This document shows, in pieces, positions 8,070 to 15,615 of a stretch of DNA of 64,000 nucleotides. The notes under the pieces are model-generated. The model was not told the DNA's origin, did no database searches, and saw nothing but the letters and a program-made list of their open reading frames with translations. Each line of letters begins with the position of its first letter. The first letter of the stretch is position 1. Location: the NCBI GenBank assembly GCA_016788065.1, contig JAEUTI010000009.1, positions 34,372-98,371 of the forward strand. Direction: 5' to 3'. A program made the position numbers and the translations under genes. Source of the stretch: Bacteroidia bacterium. Lineage in GTDB: Bacteria; Bacteroidota; Bacteroidia; AKYH767-A; OLB10.

Positions 8070-8105
8070 TTTTACTCTACTTTTGTATGTAGTTACCAGA
8101 TAATC
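8070..8105 (+). repeat. Right terminal inverted repeat and right target duplication
   Basis: 8070-8097 is the right inverted end of the element (21 of 28 positions match the left end when reversed). AGATAATC at 8098-8105 is the second copy of the target duplication, after which DUF4397 coding sequence resumes. Confidence 0.9.
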
Positions 8106-8419
8106 TGGCTACTCCTGCTTCAGGAAAAGCGCACATCAGATTTATCCACCTTTCTCCAAATGCACCGGCAGTTGATGTTGCATTGGACGGAGGGGCAGTA
8201 GTATTTGGTGACTATGAATTCAAAGAAGCATCTCAATTCACACCTTTGGATGCAGGGTCTTATGATCTGGAAGTACGTGTAGCAGGAACAACAACCGTTG
8301 CACTGGACTTAGCCCCAATAACATTAGTTGCAGGAAAGATTTATACAGTTTTTGCTAAAGGATTTTTGACAGGAACAGGAAATGCTGCTCTTGGTGCAGA
8401 AATTATCACCAATAATTAA
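8106..8419 (+). pseudogene. 3' fragment of DUF4397 lipoprotein gene
   Basis: This stretch continues the reading frame broken at 5635: after GAT AAT it reads LATPASGKAHIRFIHLSPN and then the second DUF4397 domain (about 95 residues), ending at TAA 8417-8419. It has no start codon or signal peptide of its own; a TTG at 8183 is only an internal codon. A terminator follows within 25 bases, so this was the true end of the gene. The similarity between HLSPNAPAVDVAL here and HASPDAPGVDLLL in the first half shows that the intact protein had two tandem DUF4397 domains. Confidence 0.9.
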
Positions 8420-8440
8420 TAGTTTCGTGGTTAAATTAAA

Positions 8441-8471
8441 GGGTTCTGCATGTTTGCAGAGCCCTTTTTTT
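8441..8471 (+). terminator. Terminator of the interrupted DUF4397 gene
   Basis: A 10-bp stem (8441-8450 with 8455-8464, one G-T pair) with a 4-base loop is followed by seven T residues. Confidence 0.85.
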
Positions 8472-8563
8472 GTTTAAAGTTACACTATACGCCTAAGCTA
8501 TTAAATTGACAAAATTCACCTTTTGTAATCTCAAATTGGTCATAACAATGGAGCAATAATGTG

Positions 8564-8571
8564 TACATTTG
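8564..8571 (+). promoter_or_regulatory. -7 box of LpxD-like/phosphatase operon
   Basis: TACATTTG at 8564-8571 fits the -7 consensus and lies 18 bases before the start codon. The nearest TTG (8536-8538) is 25 bases away, longer than usual. Confidence 0.45.
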
Positions 8572-8589
8572 TGGTTCATTTAAGAAGTT

Positions 8590-9531
8590 ATGAAATTCAA
8601 GAATCCCGTTTCATTAGGTGAATTGGCTTCAATCACCAACACCAGGGTAATAGGTAATCCTGCAGCCATGGTTGGAGGAATCAATGAAATACATATGGTT
8701 GAAAAAAACGATATTACTTTCGTTGATCACCCAAAGTATTATGACAAGGCACTTAACTCGGCAGCAACTTTCGTAATTATAAATAAAGAAGTTCCGGCAC
8801 CAGAGGGTAAAGGATTATTATTTTCAGATGATCCATTCCGCGACTATGTGGCCATAGTTAAGAAATTCAGACCTTTTGAACCTTCTCAGATTCCTGTTTC
8901 GAAAAGTGCTCAAATTGGAGAAGGTACTATTATTCAGCCTAATGTTTTTGTTGGAAACCATGTTACCATAGGTAAAAATTGCATCATTCATGCAGGTGTT
9001 TCCATTTACGACCATTGTGTGATTGGAGATGATGTAATCATTCATTCCAATACCGTAATTGGTGCTGATGCATTTTATTTTAAACGTCGGCCGGAAGGTT
9101 ACGATAAAATGGTGTCCTGTGGCAGGGTTATTATTCACGACAGAGTGGAAATAGGAGCATCCTGTACCATTGACAAGGGAGTATCAGGTGATACTCAAAT
9201 TGGGGCAGGTACCAAACTTGATAATCACATTCATGTTGGACATGATACCGTAATAGGACGTAATTGTTTATTTGCTGCACAGGTAGGAATTGCCGGTGTT
9301 GTGGTAGTTGAAGATGATGTGATTTTATGGGGGCAAGTGGGAGTGCAGAAAGATCTGGTAATTGGAAAAGGAGCCGTAGTGTTGGGGCAATCCGGTATTG
9401 CCAAGTCAATCGAAGGAGGCATTACTTATTTTGGAAGTCCCGTTCGTGAGGCACGTGAGAAAATGAAAGAACTGGCTATGGTTAAAAGACTGCCTGAGCT
9501 AATTAAAATCCTTGACGAAACAAATTCCTGA
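8590..9531 (+). CDS. LpxD-like UDP-3-O-acylglucosamine N-acyltransferase
   Basis: The 313-residue protein has an LpxD-type N-terminal uridine-binding domain (about 1-95), a left-handed beta helix built from hexapeptide repeats (about 100-260) and a helical C-terminal tail. HIHVGHD at 213-219 contains the likely catalytic His218, matching the LpxD active-site His. The family transfers a 3-hydroxyacyl chain to the 2-amino group of UDP-acylglucosamine in lipid A synthesis. The protein is shorter than the usual 340 or so residues, and Bacteroidota often have a second LpxD paralogue of this kind, so its substrate may differ. It is followed after two bases by a SpoIIE-type phosphatase, away from other lpx genes. 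Confidence 0.85.
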   Translation: MKFKNPVSLGELASITNTRVIGNPAAMVGGINEIHMVEKNDITFVDHPKYYDKALNSAATFVIINKEVPAPEGKGLLFSDDPFRDYVAIVKKFRPFEPSQIPVSKSAQIGEGTIIQPNVFVGNHVTIGKNCIIHAGVSIYDHCVIGDDVIIHSNTVIGADAFYFKRRPEGYDKMVSCGRVIIHDRVEIGASCTIDKGVSGDTQIGAGTKLDNHIHVGHDTVIGRNCLFAAQVGIAGVVVVEDDVILWGQVGVQKDLVIGKGAVVLGQSGIAKSIEGGITYFGSPVREAREKMKELAMVKRLPELIKILDETNS

Positions 9532-9533
9532 TA

Positions 9534-10766
9534 GTGGAGAATTCCATTGGTAATAACGCTGCGCATGAACTGGAGGCTAAAAAACTTCAGTTACATTGGT
9601 TATTACAAATTACCAAAGCCATCAATTACAATTTGCCATCGGCAACGCTTTTTGAAATATACCAAACTGTATTAAAGGAACATCTGAAAGTTGGTGAACT
9701 TGTTTTGGTTGTAAATGAAGGACACTGGCACATTCCGGTATCATACGGAGAGTCATCTGCAAGTTTTCCTGAAGATGTGGATGCTGCGGTTGCAACCATC
9801 GCTTCTTTCACAGAATCGGCAGGTAAGAATGATAACTGGGTAAGCAAGTTTGACACTGTTGTTCCGGTAATTCATCAGGATAAACCATTGGCTTATGCTT
9901 TGATTGATGGTATCGATGAGCAGGTGTTTCATTCCAGACGAGAAATCATTTCTTATATACATACAATTACCAATCTCATTGTTGTTGCAATTGAAAATAA
10001 AAGACTTGCAAAAGAATCAATTCGTCAAGCCGCAGTACAGCGCGAGTTAGAACTTGCTGCGCAAATGCAGTCGATGTTATTTCCTGCTAATCTGGTACGA
10101 CATTCTTTTCTGGATATTGCTGCCACATACATTCCACACCAATCAGTTGGTGGCGATTATTATGACTTCATTCCTCTGAATGATGATGAAGCTCTGGTTT
10201 GCATGGCTGATGTCTCAGGGAAAGGGATATCTGCAGCTTTGCTGATGTCGAATTTTCAGGCAAATTTGCATGCATTGGTGAAACATTCAACAACTGATCC
10301 TGTTCAATTGGTGATAGAGTTAAATCGTTGTGTAAATCAATCGGCACAAGGAGAGAAATTCATCACGTTTTTCATAGCGAAAATAAACAAACAGAAAAAG
10401 CAGATTGAGTACATCAATGCTGGTCATAATCCGCCGGTAATATTAGTCAATGATCAATTGACTATACTTGATCAGGGCAGTACCGGATTAGGTATGTTTG
10501 AAGAACTACCATTTATCAATAAAGGAGTAGCCGGATTTCCGGAAGGGGCCATGTTATTTTGTTATACAGACGGAATAACTGAAATGGAAAACAGACATGG
10601 CCATGTATTCGGGGCAGAAATGTTGCATGATTTATTGAAGAACCATGTGAATGCCTCTGATATGGCGCAACTGCACGAGCGAATGGTTTACTCTTTAAAT
10701 GAGTTCAGGGAAGAGATAGCTTTTAATGATGATGTGACATTCCTTAGTATCCGGATTACGGATTAA
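9534..10766 (+). CDS. GAF-SpoIIE type PP2C phosphatase (RsbU-like)
   Basis: The 410-residue cytoplasmic protein has an N-terminal GAF-like sensor region (about 15-160), a linker helix (RQAAVQRELELAAQMQSML) and a PP2C/SpoIIE catalytic domain (about 190-410). Metal-binding motifs are visible: GGDYYDF, MADVSGKGISAALLMS, INAGHNPP and FCYTDGITE. Such enzymes remove phosphate from anti-sigma-antagonist or similar regulators in partner-switching pathways. No in-frame ATG exists near the start; the GTG at 9534 is used, two bases after the LpxD-like stop, which implies translational coupling. The C-terminus overlaps the convergent Wzy gene by 11 bases. No anti-sigma factor gene is nearby. Confidence 0.88.
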   Translation: MENSIGNNAAHELEAKKLQLHWLLQITKAINYNLPSATLFEIYQTVLKEHLKVGELVLVVNEGHWHIPVSYGESSASFPEDVDAAVATIASFTESAGKNDNWVSKFDTVVPVIHQDKPLAYALIDGIDEQVFHSRREIISYIHTITNLIVVAIENKRLAKESIRQAAVQRELELAAQMQSMLFPANLVRHSFLDIAATYIPHQSVGGDYYDFIPLNDDEALVCMADVSGKGISAALLMSNFQANLHALVKHSTTDPVQLVIELNRCVNQSAQGEKFITFFIAKINKQKKQIEYINAGHNPPVILVNDQLTILDQGSTGLGMFEELPFINKGVAGFPEGAMLFCYTDGITEMENRHGHVFGAEMLHDLLKNHVNASDMAQLHERMVYSLNEFREEIAFNDDVTFLSIRITD

Positions 10767-12222
10767 GCGAATTTTTTTGCTCCTTTGGTTGCTCCGATTT
10801 GGTGTAGTGATAAATTTCCAAAGCAACTATGGCACCAATAAAACCCCAGAATGGAACGGATGCTTTTTCGGTATCTAAAAAATTGTTTAACATTCCATGC
10901 ACCCAGTAAGTAATGAGTCCGAGAATAAGACCCTTTACAAGTATTTTCAGATGTTTGTCATCAGAATAAATAATCATTCGAGAAGCACGGAATATCACCA
11001 AAGCACCTATCAAAATAAATGCAAAAGGTCCAACGATACCTTGTTCAGCCAGCGGTCCTATATATTCACTATGAGCATTTCCACCTTCTCCAAAATTGGT
11101 TGAGATAATAGTTTTTTCACTCCATTTTTGGAATGGTGCATATTCGAACATATAGGTTCCGGGACCCCATCCGAACCAGGGACGTTCATCAAACATCCTG
11201 AATGCACTATGCCATCTGTTGATACGTTCTACGTTGGAAGCATCGGTTGAAATATTCGACATGGATTGCACATGTGATGCATAGTCGGTTGAAGATTCTT
11301 TTTCGTTTTGTTCAAGAGACATAATAATTTCAGTCTGGAAAACCAGAAACAAACCAACAACCATTACAATACCACTAACTACTACGTAGGTTTTAATTCT
11401 AAGGAGAAAAACCAGATAACAAAGAAGTGCTGCAACAAGACTAATCCAGGAAGCCCTTGTATAAGAAAGAACGATTGCAGTTATAAAAACAAGCAATACT
11501 ATAAAAGACCAAAATCTGACGCTTTTCGAGGATGTCTTATCTGCAATAAATCCAAACATGAGTGGAATAAACATTGCAATGAGAGCAGCATAAGCTGTAT
11601 GGTCGTTATAAAAAGGAACCATAGAAGTGTGTGCTGCTTTTTCAGTAAATCCGGCCATTGCATGGTTAATAGTTGTATAAGCAATAACCACCAGTAATGG
11701 TATCACATAACACCACACAAAGACTTTTATATTTTTTACATTTCTGAAAACCAGAATAGCAAGGAAATAATATACAGCTACAAACCAAAAACGAGCCAGA
11801 GTTGCCTTAAATGAAACCATCGGCATGGAACTGGTGAGTGTAGTCACCATCATCCAAAGCAAGTGAAAAAGAATGGCCAGACTGATAGGGTGAGTTATAA
11901 TTTTTGCTGTTAAAGTGCTATCATAAAATTGCCGGGTAATAAATAGCAACATTGTACCAAAAATAATTGGTTCAGAAGGGAGACTGATTCCAATACCCAA
12001 ACCAGTCTTTGCAAGATTGATGGAGAGTGGAGTTAGTATTACTGCAAAAAACATCAGGTAATCGACTCTGAAAATACCGGTTACTACAACCAGCAAGGCA
12101 ACAGGGAAAAGCAACAACCAATAAAATTCATTCACAATTGCAGTCAGTGCAATTAATGCAAAGACAGCAACGCTTCCGTAGAGCCATTTTAAGCCGTTGT
12201 TCTCCCGGGAAATTAGTTGCAT
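10756..12222 (-). CDS. O-antigen ligase/polymerase family protein (Wzy/WaaL-like)
   Basis: The 488-residue integral membrane protein has about twelve hydrophobic segments and a large external loop (about residues 300-390) with the Wzy_C type sequence RPWFGWGPGTYMFEY and GGNAHSEYIGPLAEQGIVG. Members polymerise O-antigen or capsule units, or ligate them to lipid A core, on the periplasmic face. It is the last gene of a three-gene minus-strand set with a Wzz-like and a Wzx-like protein. The gene family does not separate polymerase from ligase by sequence alone. The start lies 78 bases after the wzz stop, with a perfect hairpin in the gap. Confidence 0.85.
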   Translation of the reverse strand: MQLISRENNGLKWLYGSVAVFALIALTAIVNEFYWLLLFPVALLVVVTGIFRVDYLMFFAVILTPLSINLAKTGLGIGISLPSEPIIFGTMLLFITRQFYDSTLTAKIITHPISLAILFHLLWMMVTTLTSSMPMVSFKATLARFWFVAVYYFLAILVFRNVKNIKVFVWCYVIPLLVVIAYTTINHAMAGFTEKAAHTSMVPFYNDHTAYAALIAMFIPLMFGFIADKTSSKSVRFWSFIVLLVFITAIVLSYTRASWISLVAALLCYLVFLLRIKTYVVVSGIVMVVGLFLVFQTEIIMSLEQNEKESSTDYASHVQSMSNISTDASNVERINRWHSAFRMFDERPWFGWGPGTYMFEYAPFQKWSEKTIISTNFGEGGNAHSEYIGPLAEQGIVGPFAFILIGALVIFRASRMIIYSDDKHLKILVKGLILGLITYWVHGMLNNFLDTEKASVPFWGFIGAIVALEIYHYTKSEQPKEQKNSLNP

Positions 12223-12276
12223 TTAAATATGATTAGAAATGTAAACCAGTTGAAGAATTATTGAGACACCATCTGA

Positions 12277-12303
12277 TGAGTGTGCAAATTAATGGCACAC
12301 TCA
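12277..12303 (-). promoter_or_regulatory. Intercistronic hairpin between wzz-like and wzy-like genes
   Basis: TGAGTGTGC (12277-12285) and GCACACTCA (12295-12303) form a perfect 9-bp stem with a 9-base loop that includes the wzz-like stop codon. No T-run follows in the direction of transcription, so mRNA stabilisation or translation control is more likely than termination. Confidence 0.5.
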
Positions 12304-13278
12304 AAGTGAACGGTTGGCTGTTATTCTTTTTGAGTTTTCGAATACCACAATAATGATAAAAGAAAGCAACAGCATGGAAGCGGTAAACATCAGCACAATT
12401 AAACTTCTGACCGGAGAAGACTTTTTCTCGGCAGGTACCGGTTTAGTTACCACGTTGGTGTATGTTAATTCCTTACTTAAATCCTTCAAGGCATTTTCAT
12501 ATTGAAGCTTTAAATCGTTGTAAGTGCCACGGACTCTCCATAAGTGCTCATTCAGGGAAACATAACGACCACCATTCTCTGCAAGGTCGGTCATAACTTT
12601 GTCGAGTTTAGAATTTGAACCTCCTTTAGCCATGCTTTCATAGTATGCACGGGTAAAAGACTTAACCTGTGAATTAAAATCAAGAAGGTTGTATGTTGTT
12701 CGAATATCTTTAAGTAAGTTCTCCATGGAATCCATTTCTGCCTTTTTAAGATCATACTGATTCTTAATAATCACCACTACTTCAGCAGATTTTTCCCTTT
12801 GAATCATCCGTGCTTTTTTATGCATTTTCACCAAGAGAGAATCAACCAACCGGCAAGCAACAAACGGATCTGTATCATAAACTTCTATTTCAACAGATTC
12901 AAATTTAGTCTTGTCGATTTTAATGTTTTCACTCATCTGACCATAAAGAAGGGTCAATGGATATTTTTGAGTTGTATCAATTTCATAATGATTAAACAGG
13001 TCAAAGTCGCGAATCAGCTCATCTCTGATATCGTCTGATTCAAAAAGCTGCAGCATTTGCTCTGTTGGGCTTTCAGTCGAGTAGGGAACTAAATTCGATG
13101 GATATACAATTGCTGTAGATTTGAATTTGGGCTTGATGAAATATTCCGAAGAAAAGACCACTGAAAGTATAATTGAAAGCACCGCTATCACAATGAGCGG
13201 AATTTTATACTTCAGGACTATATTCACTACAAAAAGTACATCAAAGCCACTTTTCTTGCTCGTCGACTCCATCATCAT
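12301..13278 (-). CDS. Wzz/chain-length determinant family protein
   Basis: The 325-residue protein has the Wzz layout: a short cytoplasmic N-terminus, a membrane segment at about 28-48 (IPLIVIAVLSIILSVVFSS), a periplasmic helical domain of about 230 residues and a second membrane segment at about 292-313, preceded by the proline-containing stretch VVTKPVPAEKKSSPVRS. Wzz proteins form rings that set surface polysaccharide length. No cytoplasmic tyrosine kinase domain is attached. It lies between the Wzx-like and Wzy-like genes in one direction, so it probably controls the chain length of their product. Confidence 0.85.
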   Translation of the reverse strand: MMMESTSKKSGFDVLFVVNIVLKYKIPLIVIAVLSIILSVVFSSEYFIKPKFKSTAIVYPSNLVPYSTESPTEQMLQLFESDDIRDELIRDFDLFNHYEIDTTQKYPLTLLYGQMSENIKIDKTKFESVEIEVYDTDPFVACRLVDSLLVKMHKKARMIQREKSAEVVVIIKNQYDLKKAEMDSMENLLKDIRTTYNLLDFNSQVKSFTRAYYESMAKGGSNSKLDKVMTDLAENGGRYVSLNEHLWRVRGTYNDLKLQYENALKDLSKELTYTNVVTKPVPAEKKSSPVRSLIVLMFTASMLLLSFIIIVVFENSKRITANRSL

Positions 13279-13397
13279 ATTTTTATATCAATTAAGTATT
13301 GGCGGGCAAAAGTATAAAAAAAATGCATCCGCCCTACCGATTAGTTCCTTTAAAATCAGATAATTAGTTCCTGCACAATAAAATAAATCCTGTTTCG

Positions 13398-14843
13398 TTA
13401 CCGATCGCCCTGTTTTAAAATGGTAATCATCGATTTGATGCTTATAAGCTTGAGAATAAATGAAATAGATATTCCAACTGCGAGGGAAAGCATGATGCCC
13501 GATTTCCATTCCATTCCGGATGTACCAATCATGAAAGTGAGTGCAAGTGTACTAATAGAGAAGATTAAAAATCTCAAAATCAGATTAATATTAGGTTCAA
13601 GTTTAAATATCCGATAACAAAGTATAACCTGAATTAAAGCGGTCATGAATTGGGTGATCATGCTTGAGATAGCCGCTCCTTTTGCCTGATATTTGGGTAT
13701 CAACCATAGATTCAGCAAAATATTCAGCAACATTCCAAACAAGGCCATGGTATTCAGCTGTTTAAGATTTCCATTTGCAGTCAGCAAGGTCCCATAAATG
13801 TATGTCGTTGAAATGGCAAAAAAGCAGGTCATTAAGATTGCAAAAATCGGGGATGATTCTGCAACATGCTCATGATAAAGGAGTTCCATTATTTCCTTCC
13901 TGAAAGAAATAGCGATGGATGCAATTATCACGGCAGGTACTGCAAGTAAAGTATATGAAAGCCTTAAAAGTTCAGTAATGCTTTGTTTTAATTTAAGCAT
14001 GTGTGCAAACATTGGAAGCAGTAGACCCGCGAAAAGGAAAGCAATCATGTTTGATGCATCAAGCAACCGGTAGGCTTGAGCATAAATTCCGGCCTGAAGA
14101 GAACCATTATCCAGTAACCTCTCAATCATGACGGAGTCGATACGATTATAGAAGGTCATTAAAAGAATCAGAATTGCAAACGGATAAGATTTTTTCAGGA
14201 TCATCAGGAAAAACAAGCGGTCCCATTTCAATCTGTTGTAAACGGCTTTTCTGGAGAGTACCACCATAGTAAAAATAGCGGTTATAATATATGCACTGGT
14301 TTGGGCCCAAACAAACCATTCGATTTGAAAGGGGGTATCGGTAACATTTCCCCAAAGTAAAAGTGAGCAAATGGCGATCATGATAGTTCTATCGAGAACC
14401 GATATTACACTATCAGTTTTGAACATATGTAAACCTGCAAGATTGGATCTCAGGTAAAGAATAAAGGATATAAGCACCTGATTTAATAGCAGGATGGCCA
14501 ACATTTTTAATTGCACCACTTCATACCCCAGGATAAGCGAACCAATAAGAGAAACCAGAATATACACAACAGCCAGCGCCATTCGGAGCATAATTATTCC
14601 TGACAGGTGTTTATCGAGTAATTGCCTGTTTTGAGAAATATTGCGGTTGTTAAAATTTGTAATTCCCAGATCCAGCAGGATATTGAATAAAAAGGAGAAG
14701 TTAAAAAGTGCATAATAGGCACCATAGGCTTCGGTTCCTGCTGCATTTTGCACAGAACGGTCGATTCCCAACAGCCAGAACGGTTTGATCAGGAGGTTGA
14801 GAAACAGCAGAAAAGCAAGATTGGTGATAAATTTTTTTTGCAT
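13398..14843 (-). CDS. Polysaccharide flippase (Wzx/MATE-like)
   Basis: The 481-residue protein has about 12-14 hydrophobic segments and begins [29 protein letters not shown], the usual start for Bacteroidota oligosaccharide flippases. The segment [18 protein letters not shown] and the following [10 protein letters not shown] belong to the first transmembrane pair. Flippases of this family move lipid-linked sugar units to the periplasmic side. It is the first gene of the minus-strand operon with wzz-like and wzy-like genes. Its start is divergent from rnhB, with a TAAATTTG box between. Confidence 0.87.
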   Translation of the reverse strand: MQKKFITNLAFLLFLNLLIKPFWLLGIDRSVQNAAGTEAYGAYYALFNFSFLFNILLDLGITNFNNRNISQNRQLLDKHLSGIIMLRMALAVVYILVSLIGSLILGYEVVQLKMLAILLLNQVLISFILYLRSNLAGLHMFKTDSVISVLDRTIMIAICSLLLWGNVTDTPFQIEWFVWAQTSAYIITAIFTMVVLSRKAVYNRLKWDRLFFLMILKKSYPFAILILLMTFYNRIDSVMIERLLDNGSLQAGIYAQAYRLLDASNMIAFLFAGLLLPMFAHMLKLKQSITELLRLSYTLLAVPAVIIASIAISFRKEIMELLYHEHVAESSPIFAILMTCFFAISTTYIYGTLLTANGNLKQLNTMALFGMLLNILLNLWLIPKYQAKGAAISSMITQFMTALIQVILCYRIFKLEPNINLILRFLIFSISTLALTFMIGTSGMEWKSGIMLSLAVGISISFILKLISIKSMITILKQGDR

Positions 14844-14859
14844 TTCGAAAAAGTTGGTG

Positions 14860-14867
14860 CAAATTTA
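14860..14867 (-). promoter_or_regulatory. -7 box of the polysaccharide operon
   Basis: The minus strand reads TAAATTTG at 14867-14860, 17 bases ahead of the flippase start. A TTG -33 element is not evident. Confidence 0.45.
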
Positions 14868-14897
14868 ACCGAATTAATTTGGGATACTATCATTCAC

Positions 14898-15500
14898 ATG
14901 AATATGCTTAAAGATGCACCTGCGGATGTTTTAAAAACAGCTGGTTGTGATGAAGCCGGAAGAGGTTGTTTAGCAGGGCCGGTATTTGCGGCTGCTGTGA
15001 TATTGCCGCCCCGATTCAGGCATCCATTACTTGATGATTCCAAGAAAATGAAAGAGGCTGATCGGGAAGAAGTTCGTGATTTTATCAAAGAAAAAGCTAT
15101 TTGCTGGGCGATTGGAATGGTTGATCATGAAGAAATTGACAAAATCAATATCTTAAAAGCATCCTTTTTAGCCATGCACCGGGCAATTCTACAACTGACC
15201 GTTAAGCCTGAACATTTATTAATTGATGGAAACAGGTTTACTCCTTTTAATGGGATTTCACATACTTGCATTATAGGGGGAGACGCGAAATTCAAGGCAA
15301 TAGCTGCAGCTTCCGTATTGGCAAAAACAGCACGAGATACCTATATGCTTGAGTTACATCAGCAGTTTCCTCAATATGGATGGGATAAAAATAAGGCTTA
15401 TGCTACTGCTGCACATAGGGAGGCGTTGCATGTTCATGGTCAGTCGCCATACCACCGTAAATCTTTTCGACTAGACTACCAAACCAGTCTTGATTTTTAA
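14898..15500 (+). CDS. rnhB: Ribonuclease HII
   Basis: The 200-residue enzyme starts at 14898; the open frame runs back to 14748, but that part overlaps the divergent flippase gene and has no RNase HII similarity. [14 protein letters not shown] at 17-30 carries the catalytic Asp18 and Glu19, followed by DDSKKM, LIDGNRF and [21 protein letters not shown], and the C-terminal [18 protein letters not shown]. RNase HII cuts RNA in RNA-DNA hybrids and at single ribonucleotides in DNA. The length is normal. Neighbouring genes are unrelated. Confidence 0.95.
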   Translation: MNMLKDAPADVLKTAGCDEAGRGCLAGPVFAAAVILPPRFRHPLLDDSKKMKEADREEVRDFIKEKAICWAIGMVDHEEIDKINILKASFLAMHRAILQLTVKPEHLLIDGNRFTPFNGISHTCIIGGDAKFKAIAAASVLAKTARDTYMLELHQQFPQYGWDKNKAYATAAHREALHVHGQSPYHRKSFRLDYQTSLDF

Positions 15501-15615
15501 ATTGCTTATTAACACTGTAGTGTAGATAAATACAAGTAAGGAGCAACAGGGAGTGCAGTGCATAGTAGTAGTTTTGTTGAATCCCAAAAATTCACCAAAT
15601 GCTGCCAGTGTATAA

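Larger units (their letters stand above)
5636..8097. mobile_element. IS1595-family transposable element with additional genes, 2,462 bp
   Basis: The ends are fixed by three independent signs: 8-bp direct repeats AGATAATC on both sides (5628-5635, 8098-8105), imperfect 28-bp inverted ends beginning with GG, and exact restoration of the DUF4397 reading frame on removal. Eight-base duplications and GG ends fit the IS1595 family (established knowledge). Inside are a DDE transposase (6207-7229, minus), a 97-codon ORF (5744-6037, minus), a 40-codon ORF (6093-6215, plus) and a 204-codon membrane protein gene (7290-7904, plus). The extra genes make it longer than a minimal IS; passenger genes are known in some IS1595 groups. 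The duplication is perfect, which suggests a fairly recent insertion. Confidence 0.9.

Noticed and set aside
8019..8201. A 60-codon plus-strand ORF crossing the right end of the element.
   Set aside because: It runs through the inverted repeat and target duplication into DUF4397 sequence in a wrong frame, so it is created by the insertion.
14748..14897. N-terminal extension of rnhB.
   Set aside because: It overlaps the flippase gene on the opposite strand and does not resemble RNase HII; the ATG at 14898 gives the normal length.
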